A model generated the notes under the pieces. The model was given only the letters and a program-made list of their open reading frames with translations. It had not been told where the DNA came from and searched no databases. From NCBI GenBank assembly GCA_026545225.1, contig CM048845.1, positions 100,126,033 to 100,190,032 on the forward strand: 64,000 nucleotides of DNA, given 5' to 3'. Positions 35,673-46,245 of the stretch are shown piece after piece. How positions within the stretch are numbered: position 1 is the first letter of the stretch; each line of letters begins with the position of its first letter. A program made the position numbers and the translations under genes. Source of the stretch: Cornus controversa. Taxonomy: Eukaryota > Streptophyta > Magnoliopsida > Cornales > Cornaceae.

Positions 35673-37688
35673 TCAAAAGTACTGGATCATCCTATCCATA
35701 CTAACAAAAGACTCTTCTGGATTTTCAAAATTTTTTAGTTCAACTGGATTTCTGAACCGCTTATTCTCTTCTAGATTCACAAAATTTTCCAGCTCAAGTG
35801 GATTTACCCTCTGTCCTTGGTCATCCAACATGGTATTTATACAACCAATTGGGTTACCAAGTTGTGATAACATGCTCCCTTCTTTGCACTGAACCCAATG
35901 CTGATCTGGTGGATTCAGAGACGAACTTTCTCCAAATTCCCAATTAAGGTTAGATACCATACTTGCATCCTCATACTGAAGCTGTTGCTGATATTGCGGG
36001 TTCAAAGCAAAATTTCCTCCTAACACCTTAGGATTCGTCATCACATTTACATCTTCATATCGAACCCGTTGTTGATATTGCGGGTTCAAAGAAAAATTAT
36101 CTCCTAACACCTCGTTAGGATTCACCATTACATTCACACCTCCCCGTGATTGATATTGGTTATGTGAAGAACTTCCCCCAAATGTCTCATTAGGGTTCGG
36201 TATCATGTTAACACCTCCCCAGTTTTGATATTGGGGTTGTGAAGATGAACTCTCCCCTAACATCCAATTAGGGTTTGCATTCGTAGAGGCACCAGAGAAA
36301 TCCCGAGTTCTTGTTTGTTTGAGGTAAGTCACCTCAGCTTGTAGTAAGGCACACCGCTGCTCAAGATTAATAATTCTTCCTTTAATCTCCCAATCTGCAG
36401 GGTAGAGAACACAATACAGAAAACAAATCTTAATTGTTTCATCAAATAAGCTATCATAACTGAACTTTAAACGACAAAACAGCTCATGATCTTCCATACC
36501 TGAAATTTTGAATCTAGATTTCCTCAACTCGCTTATTGCATAATTCCATCGTCGGGGAGTTGTCATGCTAGCCATGGCTCGTCCAATGGTAATGAGCGCG
36601 AGTGGCAAACCGGCGCATTCTTTGCAAACATCTTGTGCCAGCTTCTCTATTTCAGGGTTAGAATTGAGGATATCTTCTCCCACCTTCTCTTTAAACAAAT
36701 CCCAGGCTTGCTGCCATGCCAAACATTCCACTTTAATATTCTCCTTAGCTTTCATTTGCAAGCACACTTGCTCAGATCGGGTGGTGAATACTACCTTGGC
36801 TTTATTTTGATTGTCTGCAAGTATTGGAACTCCCACTTCAACAAGATCAATCCACTTCCATATGTCATCCAAAAGTAGCACAAAATTCTTCATTTTCAAG
36901 TCGTGAAAGATTGTTGCTTGTTTCTGATATTTGGTTTTATCCTTCCATATGTCATCTGGATATCCTAGCGTCTTCCCAATTTTATCTTGAACGCTCTCGG
37001 TAGTACTTAGATCTTGTGACACCGTAACCCATATCACCTTGGGGAATCCCCCAAGTGACTGATTATTTGCAAGCTCATTGTTGAGTTTCTTCAAGAGGGT
37101 TGTCTTTCCAACACCTCCCGTCCCGTATATTCCGATGATCCCCACTCCGTCATCTGCAAATAGACTCAAGAGCTTGTGAAAATTCGAATCCAAGCCCACA
37201 GTCGTCCCAAGAGGAATTTCTTGGGCATGTGCTGGGGCTAATGGTAATGGTAGAGTCACATCCCTGAAATTATCTGCAGTATTGCTCATATCAGAGACAT
37301 CTTGTAACTTCTGATGTGCTTTCTTTCCGAGTTTATAGGTAGACCAGCATTTTCGGGGACATATTTTGAAACTCTCTCTCTGGATCTCTTCTTCACCCTG
37401 CCGGAGAACATCGTTCACGTCCCTCTCCAGTTCTTCGACTCCTTGAACCCAGCCATCCACATGTTCCGTGCGTCGACGACGATGCAGTGGTTGCCTCTCA
37501 CCAGTTTCAACTTGTGTCTTCACATCATTCCTTTTTCTTTTCAATCTTCCCATTTCGTTCCTCAATGAGTCCATATTATCTTTGAAATGGCGGATATGGT
37601 AGGTTGTGTTTTTGATGCAATCATATAATCGGGTTGCAACATCCAAGATTGAACTCGCAAACTCCATTGCTTTGAAGAGACCAAGCAT
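35673..37688 (-). CDS. NLR1: CC-NB-ARC protein with LRRs replaced by a novel repeat domain (671 aa)
   Basis: RPS5-like intracellular immune receptor with an abnormal C terminus. The coiled coil covers about residues 20-130 (WVQGVEELE region). The NB-ARC has P-loop GGVGKTT 191-197, kinase 2 LLLDDIW 271-277, RNBS-B VVFTTR 299-304, GLPL 360-363 and RNBS-D CFLYC 422-426. Similarity to NLR2 stops at DWEI (432-435); the rest of ARC2 with its MHD motif and all LRRs are absent. Residues 436-671 are unrelated: a heptad-spaced segment (L443, L450, L457), then five repeats of type NPN-x-G-x-SS-x-QYQ at about 472-607, and two acidic NP(L/V)EL(E/K)NF repeats at about 629-660. The frame is open and uninterrupted. 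The paralogue starts at the equivalent of Met8 (37667), which may be the true start. Either a fusion gene or an NLR with an integrated domain; expression is unknown. Confidence 0.85.
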   Translation of the reverse strand: MLGLFKAMEFASSILDVATRLYDCIKNTTYHIRHFKDNMDSLRNEMGRLKRKRNDVKTQVETGERQPLHRRRRTEHVDGWVQGVEELERDVNDVLRQGEEEIQRESFKICPRKCWSTYKLGKKAHQKLQDVSDMSNTADNFRDVTLPLPLAPAHAQEIPLGTTVGLDSNFHKLLSLFADDGVGIIGIYGTGGVGKTTLLKKLNNELANNQSLGGFPKVIWVTVSQDLSTTESVQDKIGKTLGYPDDIWKDKTKYQKQATIFHDLKMKNFVLLLDDIWKWIDLVEVGVPILADNQNKAKVVFTTRSEQVCLQMKAKENIKVECLAWQQAWDLFKEKVGEDILNSNPEIEKLAQDVCKECAGLPLALITIGRAMASMTTPRRWNYAISELRKSRFKISGMEDHELFCRLKFSYDSLFDETIKICFLYCVLYPADWEIKGRIINLEQRCALLQAEVTYLKQTRTRDFSGASTNANPNWMLGESSSSQPQYQNWGGVNMIPNPNETFGGSSSHNQYQSRGGVNVMVNPNEVLGDNFSLNPQYQQRVRYEDVNVMTNPKVLGGNFALNPQYQQQLQYEDASMVSNLNWEFGESSSLNPPDQHWVQCKEGSMLSQLGNPIGCINTMLDDQGQRVNPLELENFVNLEENKRFRNPVELKNFENPEESFVSMDRMIQYF

Positions 37689-38050
37689 GATTACAAAGCA
37701 ATACTGAATGGTAGCTGGAGAGACTGGGAAGAAAAAGAGAAGAGTAGCAAATAAAATTTCAAGATGGGTTTGTTTCTAGCTTGTTGACATTAATTGGGTC
37801 TTAGTTAATTTACATGCCCATGCTCATCATCATGTAGAAAAAGTCACAAGGCTATGAATGTAAGGTAGTCAGTCCTGAAGGTCCATGGGCGCAACTTCCT
37901 AGAAATTACGGAGTACTACTTCTCTACTTTCTAGGAATGACTGATTTGAGAGCGCGTCTACAAAAATAATTTACTATGTATCGTAAAAGTCATCAACCAC
38001 TCTGTATCGCAAATAGACATACAAAAAGTGTGTCGGCCGGCCAAGCACGA

Positions 38051-38077
<27 letters not shown>
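37689..38077. promoter_or_regulatory. Upstream region of NLR1
   Basis: About 390 bp between the NLR1 start and duplicated segment S2, which would hold the 5'UTR and core promoter on the minus strand. An AT then GT microsatellite (about 38050-38082) marks the boundary. No specific element was identified with confidence. Confidence 0.35.
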
Positions 38078-38083
<6 letters not shown>

Positions 38084-38457
38084 ACTATTTTTCTGTTTCT
38101 GTTTTATGCTTCAATATTCATTGCATAATAAATGTCTATAAATTACTCCATAGAGAGTGGATATTAAGAAAAAGAAATTTATAAACAAAAAATGCAATGA
38201 GATAGAAATAATTAATTAATTCACAACAGACAGTACGTTGACAAGAACGGGAATTGAAAAAGTAGAAAAAATAATTAGGAATACATCACATACAACATCA
38301 ACATATATATGAAATAATGTTGTTTTAATATGTACAGTAGGTAGTTAAGAGTAAAAAATATACTTTGACCAACTATGAAAGAATTCTCATAGTCCAATTA
38401 GTAGTTCTAAGAGACATTTTATAAGTTCCCTTGGGGAAGGAATTTGTAGTAAACTTA

Positions 38458-39829
38458 GGGAAAATTAGATTTTTGTGACTAAAATTAAAAAAATTTGCTT
38501 TCCAGTAGTAATCTTAAAGTCAATAAAAGGTAAATAGTTACTAATTTTGAAAAATAATTGTCAATGAGTAACCATTTAACTTTAATATCCAAAATACTCT
38601 TTCTTTTATTTAGAGATTCACAATAGGGCTGCAACTTGGCGGCTTACAGCTACAACTCGGTCTCAACCTTATATATCAAATGTTCAACTCTAATTCAACC
38701 CTAACCCGACTTCCAACCCCGAGTACTCAACTCTATCACATTCCATCCTTAAATTTTTAAACTCAAGTTTGCAACCCGGGTTGAGATTTCAAGTTAAAAA
38801 GTCTGCTTAATTCGGGTTATCTATATCACCAATTTCTCGTTGAAAATTTAAAGTGATCTTTAATAAGTATCATATTAGATTATTCTTAAACATACAAAAA
38901 AAAATAATAACTTAATACAAATTTCTAAAAAATTATTAAAAAAATTTAGAAAATTAATTATCCAAAGTGTTAACATACAATAAATTAAAATTTAAATAAA
39001 AGAAGTTGAAAAGAAAAAGGATATCATAATTTGAATATTATATATAATATTTTTAAAATAAAAATATGTATAAAAATAATATTACAATTAGAGTTCGGGT
39101 TCGGCTCGGGTTCTTGGCACCTCATCCCAAGTCCAACCCTAATTAAGTTCGGGTTAAGGTTTTTCAACTCAAACTCAACCCTAATTGTAAAAATAGTTGC
39201 CCAAATCCGTAAAAAATCGAGTTGGACTCGAGTTAGGTTTGGGTTGTCCAACCCAAGTTGTACCCCTAATTCACAATTCCTTCTTCATCTTTTCTAGTCT
39301 CACTCTTAAATATCAAAGCTTCAAAAGACATAAAAGAATTCTAGAAAGAAAGTATATATATATATATATATTTAGACATATAGGTTCCTCTTACAATTAA
39401 TGCATAGGATTTTAGGGTTCCAAAGATGTGGTAAGAGTTATCGATTGAGATGAATTGCCTATTTGAAACATGATATAAGAAGAGGAAGATTCAGATGAGA
39501 AGTTGATAATAAGCCGTCATATGGCTGTAGACAATAGGTTTAGTCTATTCCTATCCTCCAATATTCTTTATTAATAATTAATTGCACCCAAAGTATGATA
39601 TTTTTTTTTAAATTCATCGAATTCTTTGAAATCTCTGATATTTGGAGTTGAATAAAATGAAGAAATGATAGGATCTATGGAGAGAATGGAGAGTATTTTG
39701 GGTTTTAAAATTAAATGGTCACTCTTAGCAAAAAAATTTTAACTATGGTCACTATTCACCTTTTATTATATTTAAGGTCATTAAAAAGTAATATTTTTTT
39801 AATTTTGGTCACTAAAATTTAATTTTCCC
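38458..39829. mobile_element. Long-TIR DNA element (1372 bp) hosting H1 copy d
   Basis: Inverted repeats of about 140 bp. The left starts GGGAAAATTAGATTTTTGTG (38458) and the right ends with the inverse of GGGAAAATTAAATTTTAGTG (39829). Flanks TAAACTTA (38450-38457) and TAAAGTTA (39830-39837) are an 8-bp target duplication with one mismatch. The paralogous site at 60878-60885 (TAAGCTAA) has a single copy and no element. No transposase seen. The same left half occurs in S1 from 32443, truncated. Confidence 0.85.
38624..39268. mobile_element. hAT-type MITE, family H1 copy d (645 bp)
   Basis: Termini TAGGGCTGCAACTTGG and CCAAGTTGTACCCCTA. The perfect 8-bp target duplication ATTCACAA lies at 38616-38623 and 39269-39276. 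It is nested inside the long-TIR element. Short open frames rich in Asn and Pro inside it are artefacts of the CCAACCC-type repeats. Confidence 0.9.
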
Positions 39830-40255
39830 TAAAGTTAATTAGAAAACGACTCAATAATACATACTATCTATATATGACATGACAAACTATTGATGGAATT
39901 AAAGAAAGGAAAACAAATAAATTGGTCATGCACAAAAAATAGGCTGCATTTTTTAACATTCAAAATACAGAGAAATTTCACTATGAATGTAGAGTGGTGG
40001 AACTTACCCTTGCAAGGGACCTCCAATGCAGAATATCATTCATAGATCAACAACACACTCGATCATCAAGGCCTTTACACTAAAAAAATAAAAAGAGACT
40101 TGTCAATAAAACATGACACTACTTCACAGGAATAAACCAGATCAATGGAAAAAGGAGGGGGATAGATATATAGCAAACAATTAATAATAGTGGAGATTAA
40201 TTTTTACCTGTGAAATTATAAGGCACACATCTCTTCCTCATAATCATAATCACGA

Positions 40256-42346
40256 TCACCATGGGTCATCTTTGAAAAGGGGAAAGAAAACACAGTAAGT
40301 TTCTTCATTCTCCCATTCTAACTTATCCCACCACTCTCTATCACATTGAATTGATCGAAGAGTGTCTTTGCCGCTATTGGAGTCAAATGGAAGTTTCTTA
40401 AGCTTTGGACACAACCCCACTTTAACTTGGATCAGAGAGGGGAAGGACAGTGGATGACTGTAGATGCTCTTTAACTCTGCTAGTCCAATCAGAGTCAATG
40501 TTTTTAGCCTTGCAAATACACTCAAACTTCCTTCCTCACCAACACCACTACCACTACTGCAATCCCCATCTTTTACTACTTCTTCCATTGCATCACACCA
40601 CCAAATTCCCAACGTTTGAAGGTTTGGCATGCTACTTAGCCATGTTAGACCCTTCAAAACCTTGCACCCTGTGATTAATACTTCCTGAAGGTTATGAAAG
40701 CTTCCCTCATACATGCTCTTTATCTGTGTTTCCTCCCATCTCATCATCCCATCCATTGACAACTCCTCTAAATAGTCACATTTCTTAATATCAAGAAATT
40801 CTAGTCTCTTCATGTTGTTCTTCTGTAGAGAAGAAGACAGTTGCAGTTGACTTGACCCTTTGCATTGTTGGATGCTTAAACCAAATGTGCAACTTTGTAA
40901 CTTTTGCGAACTTAATAATTTTTGAAGTGCGGCCTCAGTTTTCACCGTCAGACTTAAATATTGCAGCTGCTTCAAGCATTCCAATTCATCCAATAACACT
41001 TCATTACCACCAAAGAAGATGCTATCTTCTTCATCTGATGAAATACCAGTACGAAACATCTCCAACCTTTGCAGAATCAAAAGACTAGATATGACACGCG
41101 GCGGGATTTTATCAAGTTTTTCCATCTGATTCAGATATAAATACTTCAATGTTACCAGTGACTTAAACTCAATTGGCAACTCCGTTATCCCTGTCATCGA
41201 CAGATCAAGATGTTGCAGAGAAGGCAAATTGAAAAAGCTTGCTGGTAACACAGTTAAATCATCGTTATGTGACAGGTCTAAAACTTTCAGACAAGGCATA
41301 AATTGAAAGAAACTATCAGAAATGTTCCTTAAACCATAATTACAACTAAGATTTAAAGTCAATAGATTGGGGCATGTAGGAGTTTCGCTTAATTCTTCAA
41401 TTGAATTATTCAATAGAAATACTCGTTCAGCCTTCTCCCATTTTGAAATAGGAGGTGCTACTGTCAGCTCAAGATTTCCTCCTTGCACAAAATATTTCTC
41501 CTCCTTCCTCCCACTCTTCCAAATGATCCACAATGCCATGTCCCGAATAACGTCATGCATGTTGAAAAAATTGTATTTTGTGGTATGCAACAACAAGCAT
41601 GCAAGCTTCAACCTACCAATTATATCATATGCCAACTTACAAGCCTCATCGATGTTATCACATTGATCATCAAGAAACCCCTCACTTATCCAGTATTTAA
41701 TGACAACAGGAACTTCAATATCCCAATCTTCTGGGAACAGAGCACAATATAAGAAACAGGTCCTGGTTGTTTCATCAAATAGGTTATCATAACTGAACTT
41801 TAAAAGAGGAAACACATGTTCTTCCATACCTGAAATTTTGAATGTAGATTTCTTCAACATACTTACCGCATAATCCCATTCTTCGGGGGTTCTCTTGCTA
41901 GCCATGGTTCGTCCAATTGTAATAAGCGCCAGTGGCAAACCAGCGCATTCTTTGCAAACATGTTGTGCGAGATTCTCTATTTTAGGATCGGAATTGAGAG
42001 TCGTTTCTCCCACCTTATCTTTAAACAAATCCCAAGCTTCCTGCCATGCCAAACATTCCACTTTAATGTTCTTCTTAGCTTCCATAAGACCGCACACTTC
42101 TTCACATCGGGTGGTGAATACTACTTTGGCCTTGTTTTGATTGTCTGCAAGTAGTGGAACTCCCACTTCAAGAAGATCAAACCGGTTCCATATCTCATCC
42201 AAAAGTAGCACAAATCTCTTCGCTTTCAGGACCCTAAAGATGTCTTCTTTCTTCTCATCTTGGCTTTTATCACTTCTCCATGTGTCTGGAAACCTAGTTT
42301 CTTTCCAATTTTATCTTGAATGCTCTCCACACCACTTACATCTTTC
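40256..42346 (-). pseudogene. NLR2, 3' part: kinase-2 to LRRs of an RPS5-like CC-NB-ARC-LRR gene
   Basis: Together with 47837-48473 this was one NLR of about 900 residues. From 42211 down to the stop at 40256 the frame is open for 651 codons: LLLDEIW kinase 2, KVVFTTR RNBS-B, GLPLALITIG, CFLYCALFPEDW RNBS-D, NMHDVIRDMALWI with an intact MHD. LRRs follow, e.g. MPCLKVLDLSHND...LPSLQHLDLS, ending in a C-terminal LRR typical of RPS5-class receptors. Between 42346 and 42211 the frame continues from the retrotransposon junction (DVSGVESIQDKIG) but shifts by one base near 42288-42294. Two lesions therefore disable it: the Copia insertion and the one-base frameshift. The LRR portion remains intact and could still be transcribed. 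Confidence 0.92.
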
Positions 42347-42821
42347 TGTTGGAATTTAATCCATACTCAACTTGTAGAAATCAAGAATACTGCAATTAAT
42401 TAAAGAAGATTTAATTGACATACCTGGTTGATGATAAAATCCTTAAGATAACCTTTGAGTTTCTGCAAAAGATTCTTAGAGAGCTCTACCCCCTTTCTGA
42501 GAGTTGTCCTTCGATAGGGCTGAATAAGGGTTGTGAAACCCTTATTTATAACAACAACAGGGGGGACGGCTTCTCTACAAATAAAATACCTAAGTCTCCC
42601 TTCCTATCATGGAGACCTAGATATCAACGGTTAGGATTAAATCCTATCAAATAAAGTTGGAAAACCACAATCCAACGATGTAAATATTATACTGCCAATT
42701 AGACCACAATTGACAAGTATAACCCCAACCCATCAAGTAACAATAATTACATTGCAATCCAATTTTAGAAATAATGCATAGAACCACAAAAAATATTTTA
42801 TTTATTTAAAATATTCCAACA
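42347..42821 (-). repeat. 3' LTR of the Copia element in NLR2
   Basis: 475 bp, starting TGTTGGAATTTAATCC and ending AATATTCCAACA (inverted TGTTGGAAT/ATTCCAACA ends). By eye it differs from the other LTR at one visible position (TTAGAGAGC here against TTAGAAAGC near 47495). Contains a 79-codon open frame that appears identically in the other LTR and is not taken as a gene. Confidence 0.95.
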
Positions 42822-44195
42822 ATCTCCCACTTGGTTCATGCACTTTAAGTATTATAAAACGACACTATGGATTGCAACACTTTAGAAAAGTCGAGTGGCC
42901 ACTCATTTTATTTTAGAAAAATACAATTATCGAAACAGATGGGTTGAAACTTTAAAACACTCTCTTCCATAGACTTCCTCAATAGTGGATCATGGATGCG
43001 TAGACAAGTAATATATTAGTCTAAACAGTTCCATAGTCTCAAAACTAATTCCATCTAGGATTTGAGCAAATATAGTGGTTTTTACTGCATTTCATGAGAT
43101 GTGCAAACTGCATGTGGTCTAAACGCATACCTCACTATCCGTCCTGCTTCATACCATCACGGTATGTCACCTGAACATATTACAGCAAACCGCTAACCTT
43201 CTGTCCAGTGTGAGGGTTTACCGATATGGAGCCAATCCCATATCTAGCCCAAGCTATCCTCATGGAATGTGAAACACTCCCACAGGCACTTTAATAATTA
43301 TGTTTGGATTTACCAATGTGGCGCCAATCCCACATCTAATCCAAACACCCTCATGAGTGTAACATCACTCCCAGGCAAACATAATAGCACGTGCATAAAC
43401 TATATATAAATGAAGATAATAATAATGATGCATCAGAACTTCATTTTGCATGCAAATAACTGTCACCAAAAGGCGTAAATAAACTGAAGGAAAATAACTA
43501 TCACCATAAGGTGTAAATAAGCTGAAAGCTAACTGCAATGTAACATGATATAAAACAAATATCAGACGTCATAACACAATGACTCTCGAACACCTATCCG
43601 GATCACGTGCTCCTTAAACATTTTGCAATGTCACAGAAAATGTCATAGGCTTGTGTATGGAGTCCACAACCTTCAAATCCACAATAAAAATTTCTCAGTC
43701 ACATGGCATGATTGGTTGTTTCACAACAACTAACCAACTCTGCATACATAGTGAAATATGTGATAATAGACTTCTTAGAGCTTTTCCATGAAACAGCTCA
43801 TTGAGCTAGCATAAAAATAAATCCAGAAATGAATTTTCTACTACTCGAGCAATTTGCAGAGTCAGCATCGGAATAACCAATTATCTCAAAGTAGTCTAAT
43901 TTCCTATAGATCAACATGAACTCTTTAGTTCTCTGGAGATACCTCAAGACTTTCTTTACTACCTTCGAATAAACAATGTGCAGATTTTACTAAAATTAAC
44001 TTGACTTCTCACAAAATCATTATCGAGACACTTTTATTCTGACAACATATTTCCTTTAACACCTTGAACCTCACTTGGTACACAATATCTTCATCTCAAA
44101 AGTTTTCAATATTTTGTCAATACATGCCTTTTGAGAAAGTCCAAATTTTTCTGTAGTGCATGTATTACATGAATGTCATTACTAACTAACAAAAT

Positions 44196-44207
44196 ATCAT
44201 CAACATA
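44196..44207 (-). other. RT catalytic box YVDD of the Copia element
   Basis: The minus strand reads Tyr-Val-Asp-Asp followed by ILLVSND, the Ty1/Copia reverse-transcriptase signature. The surrounding frame is open only locally, so the enzyme as a whole is not encoded. Confidence 0.85.
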
Positions 44208-44960
44208 TAAGACAAAGATAACAAATTAACTCCCACTGAACTTGAGGTATATGCATTAGATCACGATACTCTTCAGGTTGAAACATGTAAATCACTTCCT
44301 TAATGTCTCAATTGAGGAATATTGTCTAGACATCTATCTAATACAACTCAACATCATTAAGTATAAAAGAAACTACAAAGTTATAGACTCCCACTGAATT
44401 CACACATCCTCAATAAATTTTGCAATGACATGTTTCAACAATTTTCATAGGTTTAGAGGGATAATAAAAATTATAACCGAAAGGTCTCTCAAGATACTCA
44501 ATAAAATGACAAGTGACAGTGTAAGGATCAAGTTTCTTAATATCTGGATTATACAATTTCACCTCTATAAGGCATCCTCACACATGTAAATGTCTGAGAC
44601 TGGGCTTATGGCTCATTCAAAACATTGAGATATGTACTAAAACACTACGATTCACACCCTCCATATCTATAATCTTAAAAAATTGTATTTCTTCTGCATC
44701 TTCTTGACACAGTCAACACATAAATTATAAGAAAAATTAGTATGTCCCAATCTCCTATGTCATAGCACATATTAATTATCTCTAACAAAACACGATTTTA
44801 TCCAGAAGGTATCGAGCCCATAGATAAACAAGAGGCATGTATGATCTCTTTCGAATCAATCCTCAAATATATTCAGGCATGTTAACTTAATTGGGCTAAA
44901 AAATTACCACAATAATTTTCATACATGCATTGTTTCCTTCAACTAAATCTTAAAATTGTG

Positions 44961-45002
44961 ACAGTCTTTCTTTTGATGTCCTTTCATTTTGCAGAACCAA
45001 CA
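44961..45002 (-). other. Gag CCHC zinc knuckle of the Copia element
   Basis: The minus strand encodes C-WF-C-KMKG-H-QKKD-C, an intact CCHC nucleic-acid-binding knuckle of a Copia Gag, in a locally open frame flanked by stops. Confidence 0.85.
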
Positions 45003-45935
45003 TTCATCATTCCTATGATCATGCATTTTTCTTTATCGTTCTACTTTTAACTTTTTAGTTCAGTCAAATTTCCTTTCTTACCGCTTATTTTCTTCTAGAA
45101 AATATTCTTACTGCTATTATTTACGACAAGATGATCTGACTCAATTTTAATTCCCTTGAGTCGCTCTTCCTCAATCACACAAAGTGCTAATAGCTGGTTA
45201 ATATTTTATTTTGTCTCATGTGAATTATAATTCACCTTAAATTTCTCAAAAAGACCTAAACTGAGAATTAATATATCACTATGTGGACTAATAACTCATC
45301 ATCAAATGTGATTCTCTACTCCCTTAAAGTATTAACCAGTTTGCATATCGTATAAATGTGCTCCCTCATTGAACCATTGCCATCATATCTGGCTGACACA
45401 AGTTGTGTCAGATAATAATACTGTAACTGCTTCTTGGTGCCATGAACTACTTCTTAATCAGATCAAGAAGTTTCTTAGCAGTATTAAATACTAGAATACC
45501 ACCCCACAAATCACACCAATAGAAGTACAAATCTACCTTATGGCAATTGTAATACCTTTAGTCCACTTAAAATATAACAACCTTACTACCTCAGAAGATT
45601 CTGTAACCAACATAGAGGGTTTCTCCTTAAAAAGTACAGACTCGTAGTCTAAGAAACCCAACATAATATCAAAACATGTCCCCTAGGTAAGTATAATATG
45701 AACCATCCAGTGGTTCAATCCCTATAAGCTATATCTGAATTGCGGAAGCGTTAATAACCTCAAAACATGTTATATTAAATAACACCACATAAACAACATA
45801 TAAAATAATATGTTACAGCTTTAGGGATTATCACTTTAATTCGTATTTAGAGTTTTAAGCCGAATTTATCAGGATGTTTTACTATGTGCAAAACTTTCCA
45901 CCCTGCGGGAACAGGTAAGATGTCATTTAAAAATC

Positions 45936-46245
45936 ACCTTTGGGCAGAATTTTAAATACATTTACCCCCCAAATCTGCGATTAAATCGCACATAGACCTA
46001 GTTAATTATGCTTGAATTATTGCTAAACACTTCCACTACCTTTGGGCAAGAGGGTTATTTAGTTCTAACCCAAACACTCTCAACTATTCTACTCACTTAT
46101 CCTATATTAAGACACTGATCACCTTTGGGCAGAACTAATGCCCCAATATAGGTAAGTGCACTGTAAGATCTTAATAAGATCAATATATGTCTTTAAAATT
46201 TTCAAAAAATAATAACCTTCATGAGTGAATGTCACCTTTGGGCAG
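45936..46245 (-). repeat. Four copies of ACCTTTGGGCA in the Copia 5' region
   Basis: ACCTTTGGGCA(G/A) occurs at 45936-45947, 46038-46049, 46121-46132 and 46234-46245 (spacings 102, 83, 113 bp). On the element's strand this reads CTGCCCAAAGGT, within the untranslated leader or early gag region. Confidence 0.8.

Larger units (their letters stand above)
38078..40080. repeat. Duplicated segment S2, 3' of NLR2, derived from an LRR-gene tail
   Basis: The left part (38078-39585) is collinear with S1. The outer parts (38078-38457 and 39830-40080) match 60120-60885 and 60878-61085. The right end retains the codons for KGLD and the ATCTATGA end plus 3' flank of the LRR gene (AATGCAGAATATCAT landmark), with frame lost. 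The 1372-bp TIR element at 38458 sits in the middle. Non-coding relic. Confidence 0.85.

Noticed and set aside
39024-39251. Asn/Pro-rich open frames here and at 31069-31284 and 32994-33188
   Set aside because: Translations of the non-coding H1 MITE interior; same sequence in several copies and frames.
42415-42654. 79-codon open frame repeated at 47430-47669
   Set aside because: Both copies lie in the two LTRs of the same Copia element; duplicated because the LTRs are, with no known domain.
45936-46245. Possible CRISPR-like spaced repeat
   Set aside because: Only four 12-bp repeats with uneven spacing in a plant retrotransposon leader; not a CRISPR array.
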